Source: Amaurobius ferox (lineage: Eukaryota > Arthropoda > Arachnida > Araneae > Amaurobiidae). From it: DNA of 64,000 nt. A program made the translations under genes and the position numbers. The stretch covers positions 75,820,680 through 75,884,679 of the forward strand of contig OX578152.1 of the NCBI GenBank assembly GCA_951213105.1, given 5' to 3'. Under the pieces are notes generated by a model, which was given only the letters and a program-made list of their open reading frames with translations, searched no databases and was not told where the DNA came from. Shown here in pieces: positions 1 to 12,800 of this stretch (positions are counted from its first letter, which is position 1; the number at the start of each line of letters is the position of its first letter).

Positions 1-54
1 TGAAAATAAGATATATTCTTTCTCTCTCTCTTTCAATCTTTTCTGAAAATTTGA

Positions 55-374
55 ATTTAAAAAACTAAAATAAGAGAGCAAATTTCTCTTAGTACCACTA
101 ACAAGTAACTTGCTTAGTTTTCTCAAAAATAATGAAGCACAAATTCTTCTTTTATGATAGAAAAGTATCAAAACGCATTGTAAAGAGTTGCATCTCTTCA
201 ATTTTTTCGCTTCAATTTAAAAAACTAAAATAAGAGAGCAAATTTCTCTTAGTACCACTAACAAGTAACTTGCTTAGTTTTCTCAAAAACAATGAAGCAC
301 AAATTCTTCTTTTATGATAGAAAAGTATCAAAACGCATCGTAAAGAGTTGCATCTCTTCAATTTTTTCGCTTCA
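55..374. repeat. Tandem duplication, two ~160-bp units
   Basis: Two head-to-tail copies, about 55-214 and 215-374, differ at only a few bases. Each runs from a 'aaaactaaaataagagagc' start to a 'cgcttcaattt' end. The short ORF here is only a by-product of the repeat. No coding content or TE family was recognised. Confidence 0.85.
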
Positions 375-539
375 ATTTAAAAAATTTTATTTGGTGAAAG
401 TAATAAGAATTCCACAGCAACCCTTGATATATAGAACTATATTTCTGTTAATAAACTGCAAATATTCTGGATGTAATTGTCTCCATGTTCGGTATAACTG
501 CAAATAAAATGGAGATTTATTGTCATTCAAAAATTCTGA

Positions 540-1037
540 ATTTTTACTTTCCTTATATACATAGTATAATGTATAAGGAAAGTATTGTGATAGGGTTGAA
601 AATTCAAATTTGTGTTTTCGATGGGAGAGCATGTTTCAAGCATCCCTAAACACGAATCAAATGTTTTTGAGATGTCTGTGTGTACGTGTGTCAGTGAGAT
701 TGTGGAGACGATATCTCACGAAAGAATGGAGTGAAGCGAACGAAATTTGGTACAAAAATTACAATCCATGAATACTGAAAGGCTATTGTTTTTATAAGCA
801 ATTGAACGCCCAGAGCTGCCATCCACCCCAAAATTTTTGAGTGGAATTTTGAAAAAATCTTCAAAAAATCCTAATCTTTAATAAAGTTATGTAAATAATC
901 ATTTATTCTGTAATTTTTCATTACAAAATGATTGACATAAATTTTAGAACATTAGCATGAGCCGTCTATTGCACATTTTTCAAAAAAAATTATAAAAAAA
1001 TCACATAAAAATATATATATTAACTATTGTGAAATAT
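540..1037 (+). mobile_element. Left part of a split Helentron-like non-autonomous element (family 2)
   Basis: It begins with 'tttttactttccttatata' and an imperfect subterminal palindrome (tactttcc ... ggaaagta), followed by a GT-rich stretch. It aligns along its length with 32144-32640. The element resumes at 4801 after a 3.76-kb insertion. No coding capacity is seen. The class is inferred from structure: 5' subterminal hairpin, GTCT/GT-rich microsatellite and T-rich ends. Confidence 0.65.
1025..1037. repeat. 13-bp target-site duplication, left copy
   Basis: The 13-mer 'tattgtgaaatat' occurs here and again at 4801-4813, exactly at the two ends of the 1038-4800 insertion. The uninterrupted relative near 32627-32640 carries this region once, as 'ttgtgaaatat'. 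Confidence 0.8.
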
Positions 1038-1074
1038 ACTAATACTAAGAGTGGTAACACGTCATAACTATAAA

Positions 1075-2231
1075 ACGATTAAGTAATATATTAAAGACAA
1101 ATCTTTAGATTTTAAAAAAGTCATTTAATAAACCTCCTATAGACGTAATATATAAAAATTAAAAGCCAGAGCATTTTCGGGCATCTTCATATCCTTCTTT
1201 AGTGGCATTAAGTGAAATTCGCAAACAACATGCTTAAATACCATCCACATTGGTAGGCCAAATTTGCATATAACAATCGTCATCATTACAAAAAACAAAG
1301 AACACACTAATACATCAATATATAAAATACGAACAAGAAAATTAAATTGACTATGTTTATAATACAAATTAAAAGGGCAAATTATTAAGTTCCATATTAA
1401 GCATAAATTACAAACAATTAATATTAAAACCTCGAGATAACATTGTAACAGCATGACACACATGGAATCGAGAACGAGTCACCCAGCGTAGCTTAAAGGA
1501 TGCACAGGATCAAAATTACATATAGAAGCATGATATAGATAAATACACAGGGATTCATACAGTAAAGTAGAAAGGAGGTTATCCTAATCGAAAGAAATTA
1601 TTTTTCGAAAAGGGGTTGAAAGTTACCTTCAACCGCAAGTTGGGCAAGAGCCGTGGACTGTTTATTACTTTTAATGTCCCGAGCATGTTCAGCCAACCGT
1701 TTACAACCATACGTTTAGTGCTACCAATATAAAACTTAAATTCATTATTAGGAGAAAGAAGGGGTACCACATATATCCCGGCTTGGCATTTAAAGTTTTC
1801 CTTATCCTTAAAATTTATCGGTGCGAATACGATTAAACAGTAACTTCAAGTGAAAAGGGTCTAAAATTAAACTTGCTGCAAAATTGGATAAGGGGACGAA
1901 ATTTTTTGGGGTGATATGGGAAACTGGCTTTAAATGATGGCATATGGTCGTTATTGGAAATGAGTTTAGAATTGGGCTAAATAAATTTACGGTGAGTTTG
2001 AGAAATTGTTTAAGAAATGAACTCAAAAGAATAAGCAGCATCCTGGCTAAGTATAAAGATGAAATCAATTTCATTAGTTAATGACGAAATGGACGAATGG
2101 ACATTAAAAGCACAATTAAAGTACGCATTAAAAGAAACTTTTTAAACGAGATGAGATTAAACAAATTAGCAGGTATACAACTGTTAGTAAACATGAATTT
2201 ACGATAGATAGAGGTCTGAAAACCATAAGAA
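1075..2231 (-). pseudogene. Penelope-like element fragment, RT C-terminus and GIY-YIG region (decayed)
   Basis: The minus strand carries the end of a Penelope-type reverse transcriptase (the stretch starting MKLISSLYLARML, about 2074-1808). A GIY-YIG-like endonuclease core follows, with PFLSPNNEFKFYIGSTKRM near 1700-1770. Frames are broken by stops and shifts. The arm is homologous, inverted, to 3655-4800. GIY-YIG is assigned from the 'YIGST' box preceded by the 'VVPFLS' strand; this pairing is diagnostic of Penelope-like elements. Not functional. Confidence 0.6.
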
Positions 2232-2277
2232 TTATGAGAAATCATTTTATTTCTCGTAATTCTCATGGTTTTTAACA

Positions 2278-3535
2278 CTTTACAACAACGTTAAAAAGTG
2301 TTTATGACTTTGTTCATTCTGTCTGTCTGTCCATTAGCACGATAACTGCCGTAAAAGTGACTTAATCAAAATGAAATTTTAGTATGTTGTTCAGACGGTC
2401 TGTGGAATCCATAGGAATATAAATGAATAATATCACCCAATTAGTTTTGGATTGAATCCGGGTTGAAAAAATGAAATACATTGAACCCTATGGGACCTAA
2501 TTTTTCAAACATTTTTTAAGCGGATTAAAAATTCACAAATTGCTTCGAAAATTTTAGTTAATATTCAAATTATCCCATAAAATATATAAAAAAAATTTCA
2601 GCAAAATATATTCAGTAGTTTTTTAAATAAAAATTAAAATAATAATTACACCTCTTATAAGAAGCGATCACGTGACCATTATATGAAGAGATCACGTGAC
2701 CCACTTCAAAATGAAATATGCCATCCATCTTGCCTCAAAATCGTGATTTTTAAAGTTCTTTTTAAGTCATATTGAGTGTTGTATCCATCCTAAAACCGTT
2801 TTGCTTTTGCTTACATTCTGTGAATCTACATACGGAAACAACGCAATTACAATATATTTGAGTTTAAATGATCACCCAAATTTGATTATTTCTACAACGA
2901 AGCCCATTTTTCACTTATGTAAAATGTAAACAGCAAATTATGTAGAATGAGTTGTATAAGAATTGCTACATTTCTTTAACGCAAAATTATTTAGCTCATG
3001 GAGTCTGCATAGCTGATATGAATGAAATATCTATTGATTTTACAGAGAGAAGTACGATTTTTGTCGATGAAGTTTTAAGCATAGAATTTAATTACTTGTA
3101 ATTCCATGGTCTAAGTTTTTAAATAAAATAAAATATTATAGTATTGTGATGAATGAAATGAATGGGATAATGTTTATGAATGAAATGCTGCTTTTATAAA
3201 GAGAGCCAGGCGTGTTATATTTAGATGGAGTCATTTGAATAAATTTCAGTTGTTTTTGATGAAGTTTTCAAATATAATAAATTATTGTAGTATTATGATA
3301 ATGTTAAAAACATTACTGAGGAGCCATGCGATTTATATTTAATTGACGTCATTTGAATGAAGTTCATTTTTTTCTATGAACTTTTAAGTTTTCAAATATA
3401 ATAAATTAATGTAGTATTGTGATAATTTTTAAAATATTACTGAGGAATATATCGCATTTTAGAGATGTTTAAATGAAATTGCATTGAAGTTGGAAGTGTT
3501 TCATAATCAATGCTTTATGCATGATTGATCTTTCT
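2278..3535 (+). mobile_element. Interspersed repeat, family 3 (possible Helentron-like)
   Basis: It starts with a hairpin, 'aacacttt' paired with 'aaagtgtt', followed by 'tctgtctgtctgtcc'. The sequence is homologous, inverted, to 24880-25925. It sits between the two Penelope arms, so it was either the insertion point of one of them or was copied with them. No ORF is meaningful. The Helentron-like label rests only on the hairpin plus GTCT motif. Confidence 0.5.
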
Positions 3536-3540
3536 TCTTG

Positions 3541-3655
3541 TTATTATCGTAATTCTTATGCTTTTCAATTCTTTCTCATAATTCTTATGGTTTTCACTTA
3601 TTTCTCATAATTCTTATGGTATTCAGTTATTTCTCATAATTCTTATGGTTTTCAG
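3541..3655 (+). repeat. Short tandem repeat, about four ~28-bp units
   Basis: The unit 'tttctcataattcttatggt' plus 'tttca' and a short spacer is repeated about four times at the inner boundary of the + Penelope arm. One more copy, with a variant partner, lies at the inner end of the minus arm (about 2232-2276). It may mark the element's 5' region. Confidence 0.6.
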
Positions 3656-4800
3656 ACCTCTATCTATCATAAATCCACGTTTACTAACACTTGTATACCT
3701 GCTAAATTGTTTCATCCAGTCTCGTCTAAAAAAAGCTTCTTTTAATGTGTACTTTAATTGTGCTTTTAATGTCTGTTCATCCATTTTGTTATTAACTAAT
3801 GAAATTGATTTCATCTTTAAACTTGGCCGGGATGCTGCTTACTCTTTTGGATTCATTTATAAACATTTTTCTCAAATTCGCAGTAAATTTATTCAGCCCA
3901 ATTCTAAACCCCATTTCCAAGAATGACCATATGCCATTTAAAGCCAGTTTCCCATATCACCCAAAAAATTTTCGTCCCCTTATCCAATTTTGCACCGAGT
4001 TTAATTTTAGATCAGCTCACTCGAATGTTACCACTTTGTTTAATCATATTCGCACCGATAAATTTAAGGATAAGGAAAACTTTAAATGCCAAGCCGGGGT
4101 ACATGTGGTACCCTTTCTTTCTCCTAATAATGAATTTGAGTTTTATATTGGTAGCACTAATTGTACGGTTGGTATATGATTGGCTAAACATGCTCGGGAC
4201 ATTAAAAATAGCAAACAGTCCACGGCTCTTGCCTAACTTGTAGTTAAAGATAACTTTTAACGCCTTTTCCAAAAATCATTTCTTTTGATTAGTTGTAATA
4301 ACCCCCATTCTACTTTACTGTATCAATTCCTGTTTATTTATCTATATTGGCTTCCATTTGCAATTTTGATCCTGTGCAAATTTTAAGCTACGCTTGGTGA
4401 CTCGCTCTTGATTCCATGTGCGTCAAGCCGTTACGTTATCTCTAGGTTTTAATATTAATTGCTTGTATTTTATGCTTAATATGGAACTTGATAATTTGTC
4501 CCTTTAATTTGTATTATAAACATGATCAATTTAATTTTCTTGTTCGTATTTTATACATTGATATTTAGTGTGTTCTTTGTTTTTTGTAATGATGACGATT
4601 GTTATATGCAAATTTGGCCTACCAACATGGATGGTATTTAAGCATGTTGTTTGCGAATTTCATTTAATGCCACTGAGGAAGGGTATAAAGAGATGCCCAA
4701 AAGTGCTCTGGCTTTTAATTTTTATACATACGTCTATAGGAGGTTTATTAAATAACTTTTTTAAAATCTAAAGATTTGTCTTTAATTTATTACTTAATCG
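3655..4800 (+). pseudogene. Penelope-like element fragment, RT C-terminus and GIY-YIG region (decayed)
   Basis: The plus-strand arm matches 1075-2231 inverted. It carries the RT thumb-like tail (3799-3900, MKLISSLNLAGMLL) and a GIY-YIG core at about 4100-4160, 'VVPFLSPNNEFEFYIGST'. A 3' untranslated part follows up to the 13-bp target duplication at 4801. The reading frame is interrupted, for example just after the YIGST box. The 3' UTR contains 'ggcattaaatgaaattcgc'-type sequence, also seen as stray fragments at 6380 and 12850. Confidence 0.6.
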
Positions 4801-5592
4801 TATTGTGAAATATGTTCACTTTTCATAAGTAATATCATGCAATAAATTTGGTGACATCATTCTCGTGGATCTAGCTCATTCCATTCATGAGGAAAGGTAC
4901 TTTGGGTAATACTTTTGTATTTGGATGCCAATAGTCATTTATTTTTAATAACAACTTATTTTTCTCTATATAACGCTTGGCGAGATTTTGACGGAATACT
5001 GCTAACTTGGTGACATCTTTAAATAACCTATTTCTCTGTCCGTCGGTAATGCTTGGCAAGAAATTTAGCGGGATATTGCTAACTTGATAAAAATGATGCC
5101 AAATGGGAAGTAATATTTCACAAATTCTGATTTCCGTCATATGATGGACATACCTTCTAGTATATAAGAAATGCTTTTCTCTCCATTTGTCTGTAACACT
5201 TGGTGATGCATTTCCCGAACTTGGCAAATTATTTAGCAAGGTATTGATAACACTTGGCTATATTTTACCTCAGATTGAAAAAAATATCATCAAAATTGCA
5301 AAAATGATGCCTAATTGATGAGTTAATTATTAAAATATTTTAATATATGGAATATATCGCTTATTGAGGATGCCATCAATATTGATAATTGTTTATTTAG
5401 AGTTGCGAGAAATATAAGTTAATTGGGTATTTTGAAATAGCTTTACATGTTGTCATCTGGAAAATCACTAAATGTACAATTCAATGATAAAAATACAGTA
5501 CCGTGGATATTATACATTATTTTTAACTGTAAAAGTAGTAAATTCTTTGTATTATATAAGGAAAGTCATGTGGTCTCCGCATCAGATTTTCT
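4801..5592 (+). mobile_element. Right part of the split Helentron-like element (family 2)
   Basis: It is co-linear with 32633-33545: 'cacttttcataagtaatatc' near the start and 'gcatcagatttt' at the end. The first 13 bases repeat 1025-1037. Together with 540-1037 it rebuilds an element of about 1.3 kb. No protein-coding signal is visible. Confidence 0.65.
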
Positions 5593-5761
5593 GATTTATA
5601 AACCATATTTTGTTTATAACATGAAAAAGTATAAATTCTTGTTTTAAAGCCACAGTTATTCATTATTATGCATGATAATCTTATAATAAGAAAGTTTATT
5701 TATTAATAATGTGGCATCCATAACGACTGTTACTAATATATATTAAAATCTGTTTTTGCAG

Positions 5762-5873
5762 CTACAAGATGTTTTTGAAGACAACAATGAGCAAAGAACC
5801 ATTAAATCAGTATTTGGAAGAAACTGTGCTAAATGACTCACAAAAATCTCGAGACTCAACAAAATCACAAGAT
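5762..5873 (+). CDS. HORMAD-like exon (first in window)
   Basis: The exon lies between a 'tttttgcag' acceptor and a 'gtaagc' donor. It reads in frame +1 (one carried-in base completes a split codon) and gives 37 residues beginning YKMFLKTTMSKEPL and ending KSQD. It holds two SQ dipeptides. The upstream exon that must supply two bases is not found in 1-5761, which is nearly all repeats. Confidence 0.55.
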
Positions 5874-8800
5874 GTAAGCCATATGCATAAACAATTTATA
5901 TATATTTATGAAGCCTAGTTATCCTTATAAACAACTCCTATCTGCTATTAAAGAACTATAACTAAATTTTGTCATAATTTATGTAGATAAAGCTTCTAAT
6001 AATTCTGCCATTATTTGTGAAAAATATTATGTTTCTCTGTTACAGAATTACTTAAAAAATAATCATATTTTTAAATCCATTAATAATCAGTCTATCAAAA
6101 TCAAAACTAAAATGCTAAAATTATATACACATTTAAATATTAATTGTAAATTTTATAAATTTCCATATGTTACTTTGGTTTCAAAATTCCACAAATCACC
6201 TCTCAGTTTTAGAATGGTCACTTGTATATAGACATAATACCTTTACCAGTACTGCTAGTAAGTACTTGCTAAACTTTAAATCAACTAAACAAATGATACA
6301 TCTTAAACCCAGATCCAAAGGTCACTTTATTAAACAATCATTCTACAGACGTACATCAAATACAGCCAAAGCACTTTCGAATATCCTCATGTTCATCTTC
6401 AGTGGCGATATAATTAAAAACAGATGCCAACATGTCTAAATATAAGAGCCTAAATATAACTAGCAACTGTTATGCATTAACAGGAGACTATTTATAATTT
6501 TTCATTCATTTTAATAAACTGAATATGCATCAGAAATGACAGGTAATAAATATACAAATATGAATAAGAACATTTTCTCACTTACCTGTCAATAGCAAAA
6601 TTCCAAAACTTCAGATGTGGAATAAATCTCTAAATAGTGTTTGTTCTTCAACTGATTTAAAATCTGTTGCTACCTGGTGAATGAAAAGGATGATTTTTCA
6701 GACAACGTTGTAATGTCACCAATTCTCAGGGACTAACATGTATCATCAATTTAATAAAATAGTGTCGATTTTTATAAATAATGGCTTTTTTACAAACTAA
6801 AATCGAAATTTCTCATCCTTGACCAATGCATTTCCGTTGTTTATGTAAAAAAACTTCATTTAAAAAAAGAAAAAATCATTTAATGGGTGCTCCACACAAA
6901 ATCGTTCGAAATGTTAATTGATAGTAACACGAACTTTGCCCGCGCAATGAGATAAAGACTTAATTAGTGCAAGGATAGATCGTTAGATATGTATAAATTG
7001 TATAATTGCAGCTTTATAGCATTTGCTAATTTAGAAATGCCACCCACTTAAATGTTTAATTGGCTGAATAAATGAGAAATGCCCCAGCCTGAAATGAGAG
7101 ATATTTAAAATTTGGTGCATGGGTAAACAGTTTGAAAATGATCACTGAGAAAATTGAATTATTCAAAAATGCATGTTATTCGGGTGTTGCTATTGTGAAA
7201 TGGTTGATTTTCAATGGGTATTCGGTTAGCGTCAATAAATTTCTGGTATTCATCAATTATCCAAAGACAATTGACAAACAATAGGGTTTGTTGAAACAAA
7301 ATAAACATGAAGCAAGATGAAATTGCTCAAAGAAATACTACAATGACACAATTATATGAAATATAATTAAGCCATTATATTCAAATACCATATCCGATAT
7401 ATAGAAATTATGTTATATGTATTGAATGAAAAATTGGTAGATGGATATAAACTTAACTCTATTAGCATCTAGTATGTGTTACAGCTTGAATACTTTTTCA
7501 ATCTTGATATGATGCTGCATTGTGAGTGTGTGTGTGTGTGTGTGTGTGTGACAAGGCCATATCTTCAGCAAACAACATAATTTTCATATTGTCAATAAAT
7601 AATTTAGATAATACAGATACAGATAACACATTATACTCAATTTCCAAACACCCTGCTTTAAACACCCCACTTCCACAGTAATGCAGAAATGGTCACCTCA
7701 TCCTAAATTATCCCCTTCCCTCAACCTTAGAATGGGTCAAATACCGAGCAGGAGAAATTTCCAGAAAGGGTTTCAATGGAAAACTGCTCAGTTGATTTAA
7801 AAATTTTAAGATTCACTCAGTTAAAAAAGTTATTAATCAACAGATGGATTGAGAAAATTATTTTTTATTCTGTCTGTGATATTTCTAGGAGCTTTTGCTA
7901 AATTATAAACTTCGGATTGCATATCACTTTTTTTTTTCATATCATAATATAAAAATAAGGGAGGTTTAAAATGCACTAAAACTATATATTTTTCAAAAAT
8001 TCATCTATTAATTGTATGGATTCTATTCAAAGATTGTTTGAAAAACAATTTTTCGATCTTTTGATGGTCTCAAGATGGAAACTTTATGATATTTTAGGTC
8101 ACTAAGGAATCAATATGTGTGAACATTGGCCAAAATCACTGTAAATTGGGCTAAAACATAAAATACATGGCCTGTTACCAAATTTCATGACCGACCAACA
8201 CATCGATTTACAGCTACAGACTGCATACACACATAGACAGACACAACGAAACACAGCCATCTTCCTTTATTATGCAAGATTCAGTTGCTATAAAAACTAT
8301 TTTATAAAACTATTATCTTTTCTTATAAAATTCATTTTATGGTATATGATCTATATTTACAGCAGCAGGCAACTAAGGAATATGACCCTGAAGCAATGAT
8401 ACAAGGATCCCAATCAGGTAAAAACAAATTCACGTACATACGCAAAAATGTATGGCATTTTCTAGGGGGAGGGAGAAATATATTTTATCGTGTTTTCTAG
8501 ACTATTTCTTTTGATTTTTCAAGTAAAACTTAATTTAAGAAAAATTTACTTTTTTAGGTTCATTAGAAAGAAATTCACAAAAAATAGTTGCAGATGAAGA
8601 AATTGAGTGTCCTTGTAATTGTAAACAGGTAACTATTATTTCATAAAAAATATTAGAAAACTTCGTATGAAAACATAATTTAATTTCTGTATTATGCAAA
8701 ACATGACAGGATTCTGGAACAGGAATTATTCGATGTATGGTGTGCCTGAAAAAGCAACATTCCATTTGTTATGGTATTTTGAAACCTGAAGAAAATGAGT

Positions 8801-9837
8801 CAACATTTTATTGTACTCAATGTATCAATGAAGCACCATTTGGCAGTTCACACCTTGACTTGGTACACTCATATGAAAAGAAAGAACAGCAGGTGAGTGA
8901 CAGTTTTAGCTTATTTGCTCACTAGCAAAAGTACTTGACATTCTTCATAATTTAAATGACATATCAATTTTAAAAGGTCAAATTCTGTCAAATTAGTTCA
9001 TATGTACATAAATAATAAATATAAACAATGATCATATAAATAATAATAAATGTTCATATGTACTGCTTAAAAAACCAAATTTATCGTTCACAAGCAAACC
9101 TTTTCTCTAACTGTTACCCAGGATAGTTTGATTTCGCAGAGGCAAGACAGAACCTGATTCTCCTTTTGTTAAAGAGTTCCACTCTAAAAGTTGGCTTATG
9201 GTCAGTAGTCTTAGGTACTATGCATGAACGTTATCCTGAATCAGATTGGCTCCACGTTTGCACTGATGGGTCAGTATTGGAAGTTATTAGAAATGCTGCT
9301 GCAGGAATCTTTTTAAGATATTTTCTATTGAGCAAACCTGTGGGTACTTGGTCTTTATGGAGAATTTTATGCTGTCCAGCTGGCTCTTCGAGCTGAAGCA
9401 AGGCCTGAGGAAAAGATTGTCATATTGACTCTTATTCCATAATATAAACCATAACTATTTAGTCTTCATTGCATTCTTCCTCTACTGAATTTTTCTGCAA
9501 GAGCTTCATTAGTCAACTATTGGTTTCAGGAAGAAGGATCATCCTACAGTGGATCCTTAGTCATCGTGGGAATATGGCAATGAAATGGCAGACAATTTGG
9601 CCAAGGCTGCATCTTTGTTAATATCACCAATTGTCCCCATTCTTTTTTGTAATACAAATGGACATAAAGAATGAAATTTTAGATAGGAAAATGCTATGGG
9701 CATTTTTCTGCAGGAAAGAAATGATCCTGCCTGATGGACAAGCATAAAAGAATTCGCCCATGATCTTCCAAGAGCTATTACTATTGCCTGCTTTAGACCT
9801 CTTTTACAGGATATAATTATCTTAAGTTTCATTTAAA

Positions 9838-9873
<36 letters not shown>

Positions 9874-12800
9874 CATTCTGATACCTCGACTGGTCTACTT
9901 TGTGGACATGTGAATATGAATAGCAACCACCTTGTGATTTGTCCTGAACTGAATGACATTGGGTATTCAGCTCTATCCTTCTTTGAGGCATCTTCTCTTC
10001 TGCACTGAACTACAAGGAGGCACCACATGCTTGAAAAAGCAGAAATAGGCATAGGATAAACAAAAAAAAAATGGTTGTGTTATGTGTAGAGGAAAATCTA
10101 AGTTATGGGCAGCTACGAATGTCAGTACAGCGGGTACCTGAGATTAGGCAATGATGTACATCAGCAACTTTTTTTTATAATTCAAATTAGTTTTTGTTTA
10201 TATTTAATGTTGAAGCAGAATTTTGAACGATTTTCATATAAATCAGTTCCTTAACAATTGAAAATATTCCTGATGTTTTCATTTTAACATTATCATAAAA
10301 TGCTCTTTCCAATGAGCTTTATAATCTCTGAAACAGTAAGTTCAATTTAAAAATAATTTTTGAAAATATTTTTAAAAATGCATTTTTTGCTCTTGAAAAA
10401 ATTTATTTTTAATTTAGTGTATCAACATATTGAAAATTCCCCCAATTCTAATATTTTACATGAATATGGATTTTGGTATTCACAAGAACTTCTTTTCTCT
10501 AGAAGCATTACATCACTACATGGTTCAACATACAGGATTTGATGTCGAAAAACACCTTTTATCCAATATGATAACATAACTGATGGGTGGGTGGGTGGGG
10601 TGTGTGTGTGTGTGTGAGAGGTAGCATGTTATGTTACTGCAAGAATATGTGGCGATTGTGCGTCGCCGGGCCCCGAACCAGGGACCCTTTGGTTACAAGA
10701 TCGACATTATAATCACTGAGCAAAAGTTAGCTCCTCCTCTGTTTTTATAATTCGGCTACAGGTTTCCAAGCATCTTTGATCAGATGTCTTTGCTGCCGCA
10801 CACTCCCTCCGCTGATGAGGAAATGCCGGGAGGCGTGACGGACAGTCGTGGTCAACCAGGAAGGGAGTGTCAAGGCTTCTGACTCCGTGTGGTGCTGCCA
10901 TCTCATGTTGAGAGGTGAAATCGTTGGAGAGGAAGGTTACGTGTTTCGTATGTCCAGTGTAACCACTGTGGCGATTGGGCGTCACCGGGCCCCGAACCAG
11001 GGATCCTTTGGTTACAAGACCGACATTATAATCACTGAGCAAAAGCTAGCTCCCCCCTCTGTTCTTATAATTCGGCTACAGGTTTCCAAGCATCTTTAAT
11101 CAGATGTCTTTGCTGCTGCAAATATATAAAATTTTGGGTGTGCAGTGTGAGGAGCTTTTTGTTGTTGTTTTAGGCAAGCATTTTGCTAAGATGTCAAATA
11201 TGTTTATGTTAAAAATTTGCTGAGTTTTCATTTTATCTATCTTAGCTCCTATTGATCTGATTAACATACAATTTTCAGTAGTATACACAGCTTCCTTTCT
11301 TCACTTTTAAAAACAGATCCCAATTACACAGTAACCACTATGAGTTTTATCATTATGTTGTTCATTTCTGAACACCATTCAGCAGGCAAAGGCATGCTTA
11401 AGTATTTATTTAGCGTATATTATGCCTGCATAACTGTCGTAACACAGCAGCAAGCACCCATGTAGCAGGTTTATTATATTTTGTTCTAAGTTATCATTAA
11501 AGTGTTATTTAGTTATTGATAATTGAGTTCTGGTAAAATTTTAATCCAAAGTTTGCATCTAAAATCATGGGTGAAATGTAGTAATCCTTCTAGTAAAGCA
11601 ATATTTTTATTACATATAATCAAACTGTGCATAATAAATAAAATTTTCATGTTCAACTAATTTTCATTTTACATGCAAAAATATAAAGGTGACTTTTTGT
11701 AAAAGCTACATGCCTTTTTTCTTATTCTCTTGGAGATATACAAAAAAAACATGAAAATTTTAAACTAACAAAATTGATACTGTGTATAAAATTTCAGGAT
11801 AAATTTCCAAACACAAGTTAAGAAATAAAAGTTTTTGGCAATGTCTCAATAAAAAGGCAATATGGTGTTATGAATATAATAAATAAATAAATAAATAAAA
11901 TAACAAATGGATTATTCATGATGAACTTCCAGCACAGGGGTCTGTAAATTTTTATAGGCAGCAAGTACTCGCATTATATATTTCATGGGAGTACATCAGA
12001 TAAAAAATGAGTAGTTTCATGATAGGCATATTTCTACACTGATGAGAGTACTATGGGTTCATAAGCATCAGATGGCAAAACTTGTAGTGTAATCTCATGC
12101 ACATATTAAAAACATTTAAAACTATATTTTTACAGCTGGGAGAACAAATACAATTAGAAATAATTTAAATATATATATTCACATGTTCATACAAACTACA
12201 CGGAGCAAATTCAACTTGCTCAAGCAACTTGCCCTCAACAATCAGCTTAGCAGGTTAATCAAAATTATTAGAATAAAATATGTACATAGCACATGATATT
12301 CTACAAGTAATGAAAATGCTTGAATAGAGCATATGCAACTGAATAACATGAAAAAAAAAATGACAGATTTAGTGTTGTATGATTATATAATAAGAAACAG
12401 TTGGTTTTTTTTTACAAAAAAATTATTTAAGAAAACAATTGTTTTTTTTTAAATCCTAATTTTCATCCAATTGAAATTAAACTTGGTTAATGATTGTAAG
12501 CAGTTTTATAAAAAAATAAATGTATCTATGTACATAACCATTAAAAAAATATTCTGCAAACTTTTGAAATATAGCAATAAAATAAAATAATAAAAATATA
12601 CTGAAAAATATGCGAGTATTAGATTTAAAATATGTTAAGTAGTTAAATATGTTATGACAGCAATTGCAGCAATGAAAAGATCAGATATGCATTTTGTATT
12701 TTACTGTCGGAAAAGTATTTGCAAAATTAGCTAATAATTTGAAAGGTATCTACATCTACATGCTATAATTTCGATTGTATAAATTTAAGATAAAAAATTA

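Larger units (their letters stand above)
1038..4800. mobile_element. Composite insertion: two divergent Penelope-like 3' ends around a repeat
   Basis: This 3763-bp insertion has a 13-bp target duplication on each side. Its outer arms (about 1075-2231 and 3655-4800) are inverted copies of each other, each a 5'-truncated Penelope-like element with the 3' end outward. The spacer (about 2278-3535) is a copy of another interspersed repeat, seen again inverted at 24880-25925. Paired or inverted Penelope copies with 5' truncation are known for this class. Confidence 0.65.

Noticed and set aside
292..507. 71-codon ORF
   Set aside because: Starts inside the 160-bp tandem duplication and has no recognisable content.
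3799..4179. 126-codon ORF as a host gene
   Set aside because: It is the Penelope RT tail/GIY-YIG remnant, with an inverted copy at 1808-2074 and frame breaks.
10649..10745. Functional tRNA-Thr gene
   Set aside because: A and B boxes are recognisable, but the acceptor stem does not pair and the module is repeated in a SINE context.
10713..11042. 109-codon ORF
   Set aside because: Lies across the tRNA-Thr-like SINE repeats; no protein similarity.
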